Part shown: positions 48,760-58,773 of the stretch, piece after piece
Numbering within the stretch: position 1 is the first letter of the stretch
Layout: each line of letters opens with the position of its first letter
NCBI RefSeq assembly: GCF_000238795.1
Contig: NZ_AFNK01000035.1
Location: forward strand, 64,001 to 128,000
Direction: 5' to 3'
Length of the DNA stretch: 64,000 nt
DNA from: Haemophilus sputorum CCUG 13788
GTDB lineage: Bacteria > Pseudomonadota > Gammaproteobacteria > Enterobacterales > Pasteurellaceae
Program-made: the position numbers and the translations under genes
Notes under the pieces: model-generated
The model's input: the letters and a program-made list of their open reading frames with translations, nothing else
Databases searched by the model: none
Told to the model about the DNA's origin: nothing

Positions 48760-50041
48760 TATTTTTCTCTAAATAAGGCGCAAGCAAAGCTAAATGGCGC
48801 TCTAATGCCCCTTGATTTTCTTGTAAGACGCTAAAGCCAGCCGTAGCAATCGTTTTGCGTGCTTCACGATTTTCTAATAAAAATTCAACCGCTTGTACGA
48901 GCGATTGCGTATCGCTGTTGACTTCAACAAATCCTTTTACCTCAGCGAGTTTGGCAAAAATTTCTGGAAAGTTATAAGTATAAACACCAGAAATAACAGG
49001 CAATTCAAAAGCAATCGGTTCAAGTGGATTATGCCCACCATGTTTTACTAAACTACCCCCAACAAAAGCCACTTTCGATAACCCATAAAGTAACATCATC
49101 TCACCCATAGTATCGCCTAAAAGCACTTGGGTGCTTCCTGAAAGGGGCGTTTGTTCAGTGCGTTTCACATAAGCTAAACCAGATTTTTGAATTAACGTTT
49201 CCACATCAGCAAATCGTTCTGGATGACGAGGAACTAAAATCAAAACAAGATTGGGATGTTTTTCTAGCAACGCTTGATGCGCTTCTAAAATAATTTTTTC
49301 CTCACCTTCATGGGTACTGCCTGCAATCCAAATAGGACAATAATGCACGTTTAGTTCATGCGCTGTATCAATCACTGTTTTACGCAGTGCCTCATCGATT
49401 TCTAAATCAAATTTCAGATTACCCGTTGTTACCAATTTTTCAGGCGGGAAACCTAATGCCAAATAACGATCGGCGCTTACGCTATCTTGTGCCATGAGTA
49501 ATGAGATCTCATGCAGCATATTATGGATACCCGATTTCACCCAACCATAACGTTTGGCTGAGCGAGGAGACAATCTGGCATTAGCCAAAACAAATGGAAT
49601 GTGATGCTGATGTAAACGACGAATCAGATTCGGCCATAATTCTGTTTCAATCACAATCATCAATTTAGGATCGATGAAAGTGATAAAACGCTCTATCGCA
49701 CCCGGCAGATCATAAGGTAAATAAAAATGCGAAACAGAATCGCCAAATGCAGCTTTAACCCTTTCTGAACCTGTTGGCGTAACAGTGGTAATGGTTACCG
49801 CTAACTGAGGGTATTTTGCTTGAATCGCTTTAATTAAAGGGGTTGCGGCAATCACTTCTCCTACCGAAGCAGCATGAATAACCACCCCTTTCGCTGATGG
49901 CGAGGTTGCATTGCCATAAAAACCATAACGCTCAGCTAAACGCGCCCGATATTCTGGTTGTTTCCAGCTTTTTCGCCACATAAAAAATAAAATGAGTGGC
50001 TGAATAAGATAACTCAGTAAGGTATAACAATAGCGTAACAT
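48746..50041 (-). CDS. waaA: 3-deoxy-D-manno-octulosonic acid transferase WaaA
   Basis: Adds Kdo to lipid A precursor; in H. influenzae it is monofunctional (adding one Kdo). 431 aa from ATG 50041 ([12 protein letters not shown]); a longer frame to 50092 overlaps the upstream gene and is rejected. Visible motifs: [27 protein letters not shown], and the C-terminal [10 protein letters not shown]. Stops inside coaD. Confidence 0.95.
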   Translation of the reverse strand: MLRYCYTLLSYLIQPLILFFMWRKSWKQPEYRARLAERYGFYGNATSPSAKGVVIHAASVGEVIAATPLIKAIQAKYPQLAVTITTVTPTGSERVKAAFGDSVSHFYLPYDLPGAIERFITFIDPKLMIVIETELWPNLIRRLHQHHIPFVLANARLSPRSAKRYGWVKSGIHNMLHEISLLMAQDSVSADRYLALGFPPEKLVTTGNLKFDLEIDEALRKTVIDTAHELNVHYCPIWIAGSTHEGEEKIILEAHQALLEKHPNLVLILVPRHPERFADVETLIQKSGLAYVKRTEQTPLSGSTQVLLGDTMGEMMLLYGLSKVAFVGGSLVKHGGHNPLEPIAFELPVISGVYTYNFPEIFAKLAEVKGFVEVNSDTQSLVQAVEFLLENREARKTIATAGFSVLQENQGALERHLALLAPYLEKNNERN

Positions 50042-50043
50042 TA

Positions 50044-51282
50044 CTAACGCTCCACAAGCGGTCGATTTTCTGCATTTTTTTGCAAACCCCAAAAGAGCGC
50101 TAATGTCGTGAAATAGAACATAGTGCCAGAGTTATGCATAAAAAAGGCTTGTGAGAGACAATAACTCATCGTTAATAAAATATGACTCGCTCCTAGAATA
50201 TTCCAAAGCTGTTTCAGACTACCTTGTGCTGCCGTTCTCAAATTACGCCAAAACGCAATCAGTGGCACAAAGAAAACAAGTAATAATGCGCTAAAACCAA
50301 ACAAGCCACGTACTGAGGCATCATGTAAAAATTGGTTATGAGCATGCGCAAATTGCGCCGCATAGGCAGAAATTCTACCTTCTTGTAAGTGCTGCTGGCG
50401 CATCTCTTTTACGCCCTCTAGCCCCCAACCAAAAATCGGTTTTTCTTGAATGCCAAGCCAAGCGCTCTTCCACATATCAAAACGTGCACCTAAGGAGGTA
50501 TTGCCATCGTTTCGTTCAATATATGCGACAATATCTTGTTCTGCTTCAGCATAACGTTTTTGGATAACATTGTTTGCTGCAATACCACAAACTAATACCA
50601 CCGCAAGCACTGCAACCGAAATCCATTTAGAAACCATTTTGCGGTTCCACCAAAATATCAATAGCATAACCACAGGTGCGCCAATCCAAGCGCCACGCGC
50701 AGTAGTTAAAAAGCTGGCTAATAACGCACCAAGCATACCTAAAAGGCTAAGTACAATACCAATTTTCTGTTTTTGCGAGAGAAAATAAAATAAACTGGCA
50801 AAAGCAAAAATCGCAAGCGACATCGCAATATCGCCCGCTTGAATATGCATAAATGCTGGGAATGGTCTTTCTATACCTTGTACAAATACTTGCCAACTAG
50901 CAATGATTCCAGCAAAAATCCCGCCTATTGCAATACCTTGTACAATCACTTTCTGCGCTAATATACGCTGATAGCACAACATAATAATAGGTACACATAA
51001 CAAGGTGCGGCTTGCTAAATCTAGCTCTCTCACTTTACCGCCATGAATCAACAATGAAGCCACAAATAGCGCAAAATAAAATAAGATGCTACCAATCAAC
51101 CATTTATCCATACGATCAAAGTTTGGACGCTTGGCAGGTTGCTTAACATAAAAATACACCCCAACCAATGCTAAAAGGATGGGTAAGGCGCTATAACTCC
51201 ATTTTGCTTGAAGGATCAACACAAAAAAGAGCGCGATTAGCCCAGATAAAATACGATCAAGGGAAAGTTGTTGATTTAGCAT
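50044..51282 (-). CDS. O-antigen ligase/polymerase family membrane protein
   Basis: 412 aa, about ten transmembrane helices and one large periplasmic loop with TTARGAWIG and the conserved FDMWKSAWLGIQEKPIFGWGLEG...HAHNQFLHDASVRG. This is the Wzy_C (WaaL-type) domain. Two nt before waaA, so surely co-transcribed. Whether the species ligates O-antigen is not shown by sequence; the gene could also be a LOS oligosaccharide polymerase. Confidence 0.87.
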   Translation of the reverse strand: MLNQQLSLDRILSGLIALFFVLILQAKWSYSALPILLALVGVYFYVKQPAKRPNFDRMDKWLIGSILFYFALFVASLLIHGGKVRELDLASRTLLCVPIIMLCYQRILAQKVIVQGIAIGGIFAGIIASWQVFVQGIERPFPAFMHIQAGDIAMSLAIFAFASLFYFLSQKQKIGIVLSLLGMLGALLASFLTTARGAWIGAPVVMLLIFWWNRKMVSKWISVAVLAVVLVCGIAANNVIQKRYAEAEQDIVAYIERNDGNTSLGARFDMWKSAWLGIQEKPIFGWGLEGVKEMRQQHLQEGRISAYAAQFAHAHNQFLHDASVRGLFGFSALLLVFFVPLIAFWRNLRTAAQGSLKQLWNILGASHILLTMSYCLSQAFFMHNSGTMFYFTTLALFWGLQKNAENRPLVER

Positions 51283-51358
51283 AAGCCGCTCGAAATAAAA
51301 GAAAATAAGATCAATTATACTGAAATTTTATCCAAATTCATTATCAGATTATTTTGAA

Positions 51359-52180
51359 CTAATAATACTCATATGAATTTTCAACAATTGTGCTGCTAGA
51401 GTTATTGCTCTCATCAAACGTCTCAATTTTTAGCACATTACCGTAATTATCTACGGTATTTTTCCAAACTTTTATAGAAGACGAACTACCATCGCCAAAC
51501 CCATGAGGCGGAAAATCTTCAAGTTTGATTAGATGTCCATTAGCATCAAAAGTCCGAACTTCTTTACTGCCATAGCTGGTTTCGGTTTGTTCAACTAATT
51601 TGCCATCAACATATTTATTGGTAAATTTGATGGATTCATTATCAAAAATCTCATTTTTAATTTCTACAAGATTGCCCTGTTCATCATAATGATGGCTATA
51701 TTTATTCATGCCATTTTCAAGCTTCTCACACTTTTCTTCACAAGATTCATCTGCCGTTTTTTCAATGATTAACAAGCCATTTTTATCATAGGTATTTTCA
51801 GAGATGATCGCATTAGGAATATCTTTAGCTTTCCATTTCTGCGTTACCGTTAATGTTCCGTCTGCATTAGTGCGATAAAGATATTCAATCTCATCGCTCT
51901 CTCCATTCCAAAAAGATTTGACTAAACGTCCTTGCTCGTCATACACAAAGTTTTGCACCAGAGCAAAGTTTCCGAGCGTTTCTTCTTTCGTTTTAAATCC
52001 CTGAGAACTGAAGTAAGTAATCTTATGTTCCAAAACCGAAGAGTTACTAGGATTGATCGATTTCGTTTCCCATTTCTTTACCGGTCCTTTCAAATTTAAT
52101 AAGGCTAAATCTGTTTTCAACTGGGCAAAAATGGTGGAGGAAAACAAGGTTAAAAAACATCCTAATAAAAAGCGTCGCAT
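51359..52180 (-). CDS. Exported YD-repeat-like protein of unknown function
   Basis: 273 aa with signal peptide MRRFLLGCFLTLFSSTIFA. The mature part has about five YD/RHS-like beta-hairpin units: YDEQGRLVKSFW, YDKNGLLIIEKT, YDEQGNLVEIKN, FDANGHLIKLED and DNYGNVLKIETF. Two cysteines lie together (SCEEKCEKL). RHS repeats usually occur in long toxins, but here there is no room for a toxin domain. No function assigned. It is monocistronic, between waaL and trhP. Confidence 0.75.
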   Translation of the reverse strand: MRRFLLGCFLTLFSSTIFAQLKTDLALLNLKGPVKKWETKSINPSNSSVLEHKITYFSSQGFKTKEETLGNFALVQNFVYDEQGRLVKSFWNGESDEIEYLYRTNADGTLTVTQKWKAKDIPNAIISENTYDKNGLLIIEKTADESCEEKCEKLENGMNKYSHHYDEQGNLVEIKNEIFDNESIKFTNKYVDGKLVEQTETSYGSKEVRTFDANGHLIKLEDFPPHGFGDGSSSSIKVWKNTVDNYGNVLKIETFDESNNSSSTIVENSYEYY

Positions 52181-52250
52181 ACAAAGCTCCGTTAGATAAA
52201 ATAACTAAAAAGATTAAATGATAATAGCTTGATGTTGGAAGGTTCATCAG

Positions 52251-52294
52251 CAAGCGGTCGAATTTGCAAAATATTTTACAAATCCGACCGCTTG
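52251..52294. repeat. Inverted USS pair between trhP and the YD-repeat gene
   Basis: Arms CAAGCGGTCGAATTTGCAAA and TTTACAAATCCGACCGCTTG pair with two mismatches, loop ATAT. The right copy ends in an exact USS (52287-52295). Similar to the pair at 36441. Confidence 0.8.
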
Positions 52295-52301
52295 TTGAAA
52301 T

Positions 52302-53696
52302 CTAGCCCTTATGCGGGTTACGCGTATTGGTGTCAGTTAAGTTACGCATCAATAGCGCAAAATCTAACTCAATATCCGCAGGCACATCTAAGAAAACGAA
52401 ATGCCCATCCCCTAAGCCCGCTTCTACGGATTCATTTTTACGGTTTAGCATTCGTTCAATTTTAAATACTACATTGCCTTTTGGCGTCATCATCTCAACT
52501 GAATCACCCACAAGGAATTTGTTTTTTACTGCCACTTCCGCCATGCCTTCTGCATTACGTTTACCCGTAAATTCGCCCACAAATTGCTGACGCTCTGAAA
52601 TCGAATAACCATATTCATAATTTTGATATTCATCATGTGTATGACGACGTAAGAAACCTTCGGTATAACCACGATGCGCTAAAGATTCTAAGGTATCTAG
52701 CAAAGAGGTATCAAACGGTTTGCCTTCGGCAGCATCATCAATAGCTTTACGATAAACCTGTGCAGTACGCGCGCAGTAGTAGAAAGATTTTGTACGCCCT
52801 TCAATTTTTAAAGAATGGACGCCCATTTGAGTTAAACGCTCAACATGTTGCACCGCGCGCAAGTCTTTTGAGTTCATGAAATAAGTGCCATGCTCATCTT
52901 CAAAGGCAGTCATTTGCTCATCAGGACGATTCGGTTCGGTATAAAGGAAAACTTTATCTGTTGTTGTACCTTCACCTAAGGTTGGTGCGACATTCGTCAC
53001 CTCAATTTCAGGCGCATATTTCTGCACGCTCTCTTTTGGCACAATGTTGCCGACTTCATCGGTTGTGCCTTCTTCCATTTTATATTCCCAACGGCACGCA
53101 TTAGTACAGGTGCCTTGGTTTGGATCACGCTTATTGATATAACCTGAAAGTAAACAACGTCCAGAATACGCCATGCATAACGCACCATGAACGAAAATTT
53201 CTAATTCAATATCTGGTACGTGTTGGCGAATTTCTTCAATTTCTTCTAATGACAGCTCGCGCGATAAAATCACACGGGTTAGCCCCATTTGTTTCCAAAA
53301 TTTTACCGTTGCCCAGTTTACTGCGTTCGCCTGCACAGAAAGGTGAATATCCATTTGTGGAAAATGTTCGCGCACTAACATAATCAAACCCGGATCTGAC
53401 ATAATTAGGGCATCCGGCTTCATATCCACAACAACTTGTAGATCTTTAATAAAGGTTTTAAGTTTTGAATTATGTGGCGCAATGTTGACAACCACATAGA
53501 ATTTTTTACCGAGTTGATGTGCTTCATCAATCGCAATTTTTAAGTTAGCGTGATTAAATTCATTGTTACGCACACGTAAGCTGTAACGAGGTTGTCCAGC
53601 GTAAACCGCATCTGCTCCATAAGCAAACGCATAGCGCATATTCTTTAATGTTCCTGCCGGTGACAGCAGTTCAGGTTTTGCGTATTTTAAAGTCAT
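52302..53696 (-). CDS. trhP: tRNA 5-hydroxyuridine modification protein TrhP (U32 family)
   Basis: Peptidase U32-family protein (YegQ) that hydroxylates U34 in several tRNAs. 464 aa. U32 signature ELEIFVHGALCMAYSGRCLLSGY and the Cys-rich RDPNQGTCTNACRW, which coordinates an iron-sulfur cluster in relatives. PELLSPAGTLKNMRYAFAYGADAVYAG at the N-terminus is diagnostic. Monocistronic. Confidence 0.93.
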   Translation of the reverse strand: MTLKYAKPELLSPAGTLKNMRYAFAYGADAVYAGQPRYSLRVRNNEFNHANLKIAIDEAHQLGKKFYVVVNIAPHNSKLKTFIKDLQVVVDMKPDALIMSDPGLIMLVREHFPQMDIHLSVQANAVNWATVKFWKQMGLTRVILSRELSLEEIEEIRQHVPDIELEIFVHGALCMAYSGRCLLSGYINKRDPNQGTCTNACRWEYKMEEGTTDEVGNIVPKESVQKYAPEIEVTNVAPTLGEGTTTDKVFLYTEPNRPDEQMTAFEDEHGTYFMNSKDLRAVQHVERLTQMGVHSLKIEGRTKSFYYCARTAQVYRKAIDDAAEGKPFDTSLLDTLESLAHRGYTEGFLRRHTHDEYQNYEYGYSISERQQFVGEFTGKRNAEGMAEVAVKNKFLVGDSVEMMTPKGNVVFKIERMLNRKNESVEAGLGDGHFVFLDVPADIELDFALLMRNLTDTNTRNPHKG

Positions 53697-53835
53697 TTGA
53701 GTTCTCTTCTGATAACAAGTCAGGACTTTCCTTGTGGGAAAGTGTAAAAGTGTCTATTTTCTAAGAAATAGGCTTTTCTATCAAGCAATAGATGGTTAAA
53801 ATGCGATTTTATGTCACTCTTTAACTATAGGAAAC

Positions 53836-54216
53836 ATGATGAAATTCAAAACTCTTCTCGTTGCGCTGTTAATGAGCGCATCCACATTTAGCTTCGCAAC
53901 TGGCGTGATGACTGAAATGTTTAAAATGAAAAAACAACTCAACGCATTAACTCAAGCTGAAAACCCAGATACGTTTCATCAAGCAGCGGAAATCTTTGTC
54001 ACTCAAGCCCAAGAAGCGCAAAATAAAACGCCAATTAGCCTTTCAGCTGAAGAGGATGCTAACCGCTTAAAAGGTTATCAAGCAGGCATTCAAGAAGTGA
54101 TTGATGTTGTTAAAAAAGCTGATTCTCAAGCTCAACAAGGCAATCTAGATGAAGCAAAACAAACCATTGCAGTATTAGATGAGATGAAAAAGAAATATCA
54201 TCAAGAATATAAATAA
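53836..54216 (+). CDS. Cytochrome b562 family protein
   Basis: 126 aa with signal peptide ending FSFA (residue 21). Four-helix bundle; Met28 (GVMTEMFKMKKQL) and His122 (KKKYHQEYK) align with the haem ligands Met7 and His102 of E. coli cytochrome b562. AGGAAAC precedes the ATG. So a soluble periplasmic haem b electron carrier is possible; haem binding is not proven by sequence. It ends in a strong terminator. Confidence 0.85.
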   Translation: MMKFKTLLVALLMSASTFSFATGVMTEMFKMKKQLNALTQAENPDTFHQAAEIFVTQAQEAQNKTPISLSAEEDANRLKGYQAGIQEVIDVVKKADSQAQQGNLDEAKQTIAVLDEMKKKYHQEYK

Positions 54217-54220
54217 TACA

Positions 54221-54257
54221 AAAGCCAATCAGCTTTTAACCTGATTGGCTTTCTTTT
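54221..54257. terminator. Terminator between the cytochrome b562-like gene and lgtF-type gene
   Basis: 12-bp stem AAAGCCAATCAG / CTGATTGGCTTT, loop CTTTTAAC, followed by CTTTTT. Serves the plus-strand gene and likely the convergent one. Confidence 0.85.
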
Positions 54258-54260
54258 TGA

Positions 54261-55025
54261 CTAACGCTTATTTTTCGTACGCAACCATAAATCTGCATAT
54301 TTTACAAAGGTGGAATGCGCGGAAAGGATTGCAAGCAGAAATCCTTGCTTCCCATCTAAAAAGCCTGCTTTAAGGAAATACATTTTGATAAAACATCCTA
54401 ACGCATGCGTTACGCCATCAAAAAGACTGGCTTTCTTACCTTGATTAGCACGCTGGATTGACCATGCTTGCGCATAATTCGCTGATTTCACTAAATAGTG
54501 ATGAATGCTTTTATAAGTGAAATGCAACAAATCGCCTTTTAAGCTAATTACTTCTGTGCCTTTTGGATAATGTACTTTTTCATGCACTAGTTCATCACCA
54601 TAACCAGCTAAATTTGTTGGATAAAGACGCACAACATAATCTGGATACCAACCACTGTGATAAATTTTCCGTCCAAACACTTCACTTAAACGCGCAAGAC
54701 GATAAACTGCATTTTGTTTGTTATTTTTGACCGCTTGTAAGATGCTCTCTTTTAAAGTCTCCGTGACTCGCTCATCTGCATCTAGCCATAATACATAATC
54801 ACTGGTGACATATTGCTGAGCAAGCTGGCGTTGTTTACCAAAACCAGGCCAATCTGTATTGGTATAAAACTTTGCACCAAATTGTGCCGCAATTTCTGCT
54901 GTTTTATCTTGGCTGCCACTATCTAAAATTACAATTTCATCTACCCAACCTTTTACAGTTTCAAGACATTGCGCTAAATCTTGCGCTTCATTTTTCACAA
55001 TCATAGCAACACTTAATGTCGGCAT
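54261..55025 (-). CDS. lgtF: LOS core glycosyltransferase, GT2 (LgtF type)
   Basis: 254 aa. Glycosyltransferase family 2: [38 protein letters not shown] and [12 protein letters not shown] carry the nucleotide-sugar and metal sites. The family (HI0653/LgtF, KdtX) adds glucose to heptose I in the Pasteurellaceae core. Placement alone cannot prove the acceptor, so the symbol is by similarity. Confidence 0.82.
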   Translation of the reverse strand: MPTLSVAMIVKNEAQDLAQCLETVKGWVDEIVILDSGSQDKTAEIAAQFGAKFYTNTDWPGFGKQRQLAQQYVTSDYVLWLDADERVTETLKESILQAVKNNKQNAVYRLARLSEVFGRKIYHSGWYPDYVVRLYPTNLAGYGDELVHEKVHYPKGTEVISLKGDLLHFTYKSIHHYLVKSANYAQAWSIQRANQGKKASLFDGVTHALGCFIKMYFLKAGFLDGKQGFLLAILSAHSTFVKYADLWLRTKNKR

Positions 55026-55126
55026 TTTATCTTCCTATCATCTAATGAATTTTTGCTATTCTACTTTAAAAAATAGCGACTTTGTGCTATTTTCTATGAC
55101 AATTTCTTTATTTAAAAGGCAACTTT

Positions 55127-55441
55127 ATGTCAATGACACTTACTACAAAACAAAAACAATTTTTAAAAGGACTGGCACATCATTTAAGCCCAGTGGTCAT
55201 GCTGGGTGGCAACGGTTTAACTGAAGGCGTATTAGCTGAAATTGAAAATGCTTTAGATCACCATGAACTAATCAAAGTTAAAATTGCCGGTGCTGAGCGT
55301 GAAACCAAACAGCTTATTATTGATGCGATTGTGCGTGAAACTAAAGCCGTCAATGTACAAACTATCGGCCATATTTTAGTCCTTTATCGCCAAAGCGAAG
55401 AAAAGAAAATCACGCTTCCGAAAGCAACAAAATCAATTTAA
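55127..55441 (+). CDS. yhbY: Ribosome assembly RNA-binding protein YhbY
   Basis: CRS1-YhbY domain protein of 104 aa associated with pre-50S particles. Characteristic LTTKQKQFLKGLAHHLSPVVMLGGNGLTEGVLAEIENALDHHELIKVKI. AAAAGGCAAC precedes the ATG. Single gene with terminator. Confidence 0.93.
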   Translation: MSMTLTTKQKQFLKGLAHHLSPVVMLGGNGLTEGVLAEIENALDHHELIKVKIAGAERETKQLIIDAIVRETKAVNVQTIGHILVLYRQSEEKKITLPKATKSI

Positions 55442-55450
55442 TTTTCAATA

Positions 55451-55487
55451 AAATGGGCAAATGCATCGCATCTACGCCCATTTTTTA
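55451..55487 (+). terminator. Rho-independent terminator of yhbY
   Basis: Stem AAATGGGC / GCCCATTT, 17-nt loop, T run 55480-55486. Confidence 0.8.
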
Positions 55488-55505
55488 TACTTTATTAACA
55501 TCCTT

Positions 55506-56246
55506 ATGATTAACAAACTCTCTTTTTATACTGCATTGATGTTATGTATTCCACTTGCGACTTGGTTTAGTGGTTGGCATTGGCAAAATGATAACCATCT
55601 CATTGCAGGGTTTGATACCTTCATGTACTTTCTTACTGAAAGTGGATCTGTGCCTTATGCGTTAATTACTTGCGTGATTTTTACGCTTTGGCTAATGAAG
55701 CTTTCTGCTAAACGCTATAGCTGGCTGTTAATTGGCTCAGTTTGTGTCGCTTCTATGGTTGGCACGCAAGCCATTAAAACGATTGCCAAAGCAACATTTG
55801 CTGAACCAAGACCTTATGTTGTCAGCATAATGGGAACACCTGAACGCGTTGAACAATTTTATGAATTAACTCGAGATGAACGCGCTAATTTAGTGACTCA
55901 ATATTATCAACAACAAACTCATGATTTCCCATTGATTGTACATCATCGAGAAAACGAAACCGGTTATTCTTTCCCTTCTGGCCACACTATTTTTTCAGTC
56001 TCTTGGATGTTGCTTTTTGTTGGCTTATTACTAAATATTAAAACACCAGCAGCTCGCTTAGCACAGGGAATCATTGTGGTTTGGTCAGCACTAATGCTTA
56101 TTAGTCGTGTACGATTTGGTATGCACTACCCAATTGATCTTTTTATTAGTACTTTATTAGCTTGGGGCTTTCATTGTGTACTCTTTGTATGGGGCGTACC
56201 TTTGGCAGAAAAATTCACACTTTTTAAAAAACGAGGCGAATTATGA
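55506..56246 (+). CDS. pgpB: Phosphatidylglycerophosphatase B / undecaprenyl pyrophosphatase (PAP2)
   Basis: 246 aa, six transmembrane helices and the PAP2 phosphatase motifs [19 protein letters not shown] and [13 protein letters not shown]. PgpB dephosphorylates phosphatidylglycerophosphate and undecaprenyl pyrophosphate in E. coli. The start at 55506 gives the typical N-terminus; no clear ribosome site. The TGA stop overlaps the nagK ATG (ATGA), so translation is coupled. Confidence 0.88.
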   Translation: MINKLSFYTALMLCIPLATWFSGWHWQNDNHLIAGFDTFMYFLTESGSVPYALITCVIFTLWLMKLSAKRYSWLLIGSVCVASMVGTQAIKTIAKATFAEPRPYVVSIMGTPERVEQFYELTRDERANLVTQYYQQQTHDFPLIVHHRENETGYSFPSGHTIFSVSWMLLFVGLLLNIKTPAARLAQGIIVVWSALMLISRVRFGMHYPIDLFISTLLAWGFHCVLFVWGVPLAEKFTLFKKRGEL

Positions 56247-57160
56247 GTATTTATTACGGACTTGACATTGGTGGCACAAAAATTGAGCTAGCCGTATTTA
56301 ACGAGCAGCTTGAGAAGCTTTATAGCGAACGAGTGCCTACACCACAAAGTAATTATGAAGATTGGCTATTTACTATCGAAAAGCTCGTGCGTAATGCCGA
56401 TGAGAAATTCGGAGAAAAAGGTTCTGTTGGCTTAGGTATTCCAGGCTTCGTTAACCGTGAAAATGATATTGCCGAAATTACCAATATTCGCGTGGCTGAT
56501 GGTAAGCCTATTCTTAAAGATTTAAGCCAACGTTTAGGTCGTGAAGTTCGTGCTGAAAACGACGCTAACTGCTTTGCCCTTTCTGAAGCTTGGGATGAAA
56601 ATAACCAACAATATTCAACCGTTTTAGGGTTAATTATTGGGACTGGTTTTGGCGGCGGCTTAGTGTTTGATGGTAAAATTCATTCTGGACGAATCGGCAT
56701 GGCTGGAGAAGTTGGCCATACTCAATTAAGCTACCATGCACTAAAATTATTAGGTTGGGATAAAGCCCCTATTTATGAATGTGGTTGTGGTAATCGTGCT
56801 TGCTTAGATACCTATATGTCAGGGCGTGGCTTTGAATTACTCTTTAGAGATCTAGCTGGCGAAGCTATTTCAGCAAAAGAAATCATTGAGCGTTTTCACC
56901 AAAAAGAAGAAAAAGTCGTCGCATTCGTTGAAAAATACATTGAACTGATGGCAATTTCTATTGCTCAGCTTATCACTATCTTAGATCCAGATATGATTGT
57001 ATTCGGTGGTGGACTTTCAAACTTCGACCATATTTATGAAGCTTTACCAAAAGCGCTGCCACCTTATTTAATGCGTAGTGCTAAAGTTCCTGTGATTAAA
57101 AAAGCTATTCATGGCGACAGTGGTGGCACACGCGGTGCAGCTGCACTCTTTTTAAAATAA
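56243..57160 (+). CDS. nagK: N-acetylglucosamine kinase (ROK family)
   Basis: Phosphorylates GlcNAc recovered from peptidoglycan or environment. 305 aa. ROK features: [45 protein letters not shown], and zinc motif [17 protein letters not shown]. Coupled to pgpB by a 4-bp overlap; both are envelope-related. Confidence 0.93.
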   Translation: MSIYYGLDIGGTKIELAVFNEQLEKLYSERVPTPQSNYEDWLFTIEKLVRNADEKFGEKGSVGLGIPGFVNRENDIAEITNIRVADGKPILKDLSQRLGREVRAENDANCFALSEAWDENNQQYSTVLGLIIGTGFGGGLVFDGKIHSGRIGMAGEVGHTQLSYHALKLLGWDKAPIYECGCGNRACLDTYMSGRGFELLFRDLAGEAISAKEIIERFHQKEEKVVAFVEKYIELMAISIAQLITILDPDMIVFGGGLSNFDHIYEALPKALPPYLMRSAKVPVIKKAIHGDSGGTRGAAALFLK

Positions 57161-57165
57161 TCTCT

Positions 57166-57198
57166 ATCGCTTTATGGCTTGCCATAAAGCGATTTTTC
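57166..57198 (+). terminator. Rho-independent terminator of pgpB-nagK
   Basis: 13-bp perfect stem ATCGCTTTATGGC / GCCATAAAGCGAT, loop TT, then TTTTTCTT. Confidence 0.9.
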
Positions 57199-57216
57199 TT
57201 ATTTCGAGGCAAATTT

Positions 57217-57924
57217 ATGTTACAAATTACTCCAATTCCAGCGCTCAGTGATAACTATATTTGGCTGATTCAGCAAAACGACCAAGCAATTATTGTTGAT
57301 CCTAGTGAAGCTCGCCCTGTGCTAGATTACCTTGCAAAACATTCACTAAATTTGACCGCTTGTTTACTGACCCATCATCACAGCGATCATGTGGGTGGCG
57401 TAGATGAAATCAAAGCTCATTATCCTCATTTAACTATTTATGGCCCCAAAGAATGTGCCAACTGGGCAACTGAAATTCTAGTACCTGAAATGCATTTAAC
57501 ATTATTTGGCTATGATGTTCGTATTATTGATAGCGCTGGTCATACTGAAGGACAAATTAGCTATCTATTTGGTAACGAATATTTATTCTGTGGGGATGCG
57601 CTGTTCTCTGGCGGTTGCGGACGCGTTTTTACCGGAGATTACCAAGCACAGTTTGATACTCTTCAACGCTTTAAAGCGCTACCAAGTTTTGTCGAAATTT
57701 TTCCCGCACACGAATACACTATCAGCAATTTACGTTTTGCTGAAAAGGTTATGCCACCAAGTTGTGCATTATTTGAAGCACAAGAGCGAGCGGAAATTCT
57801 CCAATCACGTAAACAACCAACGTTACCCACTACGTTAGAAAAAGAGCTTACTATCAACCCATTCTTACAAGCGGTCGATTTAGCGCAATTTATTACACTT
57901 CGCCAACAAAAAGATCAGGCTTAA
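57217..57924 (+). CDS. gloB: Hydroxyacylglutathione hydrolase (glyoxalase II)
   Basis: Hydrolyses S-lactoylglutathione in methylglyoxal detoxification. 235 aa. Metallo-beta-lactamase motif THHHSDHVGG (about residues 52-61), DALFSGGCGRVFTGD and PAHEYTISN. Two uptake signals (57355-57363 and 57867-57875) lie within the gene. CGAGG lies before the ATG. Confidence 0.95.
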   Translation: MLQITPIPALSDNYIWLIQQNDQAIIVDPSEARPVLDYLAKHSLNLTACLLTHHHSDHVGGVDEIKAHYPHLTIYGPKECANWATEILVPEMHLTLFGYDVRIIDSAGHTEGQISYLFGNEYLFCGDALFSGGCGRVFTGDYQAQFDTLQRFKALPSFVEIFPAHEYTISNLRFAEKVMPPSCALFEAQERAEILQSRKQPTLPTTLEKELTINPFLQAVDLAQFITLRQQKDQA

Positions 57925-57935
57925 CCCATTTCATT

Positions 57936-57961
57936 CGGCAGATACCCTGAGGAATCTGCCG
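57936..57961 (+). repeat. Stem-loop after gloB
   Basis: 8-bp arms CGGCAGAT / ATCTGCCG with loop ACCCTGAGGA, 11 nt past the gloB stop. No T run follows, so it may be a processing signal rather than a terminator. Confidence 0.4.
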
Positions 57962-58037
57962 CCCTCCCTATCTTCTTTAGCTATCCTATGTTATAGTTAC
58001 AGCCATTTTTTGATATAGTCAGCAAAGCGAGCAAACG

Positions 58038-58751
58038 GTGAATTTTGACCCACAAAATATGCCTAAACACGTCGCCATTATTATGGATGGCAACGGACGT
58101 TGGGCAAAACAACAAGGAAAAATGCGGGTTTTCGGCCATCAAAACGGCGTGAAAGCCGTTCGTGCAGCCGTGAGCTTTGCAGCAAAACACGGTATTGAAG
58201 TGTTAACTTTATACGCTTTCAGTAGTGAAAACTGGAGTCGACCAGCTGCAGAGGTTTCTGCACTAATGAGCTTGTTTATGAAAATGCTTGATTCCGAAGT
58301 CAAAAAGCTGCACAAAAATCAAATTCGATTAAAAATTCTAGGCGATAAAAAAGGGTTCAGCGAAAGTTTACAAAAACGTATTAACGAAGCTGAGACTTTA
58401 ACCGCCAACAATACCGGATTAACATTAAATATTGCGGCTAATTACGGCAGCTATTGGGATATTACTCAAGCAGCTCAGCAACTTGCTATTAAAGTGAAAC
58501 TGGGCGAAATCAATCCTGATGAGATTACCCCTGAACGTTTTCAACTAATGTTGGTAACAGGTAACCAACCGCAAGTTGATTTATTAATTCGCACTAGTGG
58601 TGAACAACGTATTAGCAACTTTTTGCTCTGGCAAATTGCTTATGCTGAACTATTTTTTACGCCTGTGCTTTGGCCAGATTTTAACGACAACACCTTCAGC
58701 GAAGCGATTGTTGCTTATCAACAACGCGAGCGACGTTTTGGTGGCTGCTAA
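58038..58751 (+). CDS. uppS: Undecaprenyl pyrophosphate synthase
   Basis: cis-prenyltransferase making the C55 carrier lipid for peptidoglycan and LOS. 237 aa, starting at GTG 58038 by length and family match ([26 protein letters not shown]); the ATG at 58059 gives a shorter form. Signature [11 protein letters not shown], and [20 protein letters not shown] near the C-terminus. First gene of the conserved uppS-cdsA-rseP-bamA-skp block. Confidence 0.95.
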   Translation: MNFDPQNMPKHVAIIMDGNGRWAKQQGKMRVFGHQNGVKAVRAAVSFAAKHGIEVLTLYAFSSENWSRPAAEVSALMSLFMKMLDSEVKKLHKNQIRLKILGDKKGFSESLQKRINEAETLTANNTGLTLNIAANYGSYWDITQAAQQLAIKVKLGEINPDEITPERFQLMLVTGNQPQVDLLIRTSGEQRISNFLLWQIAYAELFFTPVLWPDFNDNTFSEAIVAYQQRERRFGGC

Positions 58752-58773
58752 TTTTTAACAAGGATATTAAAAA

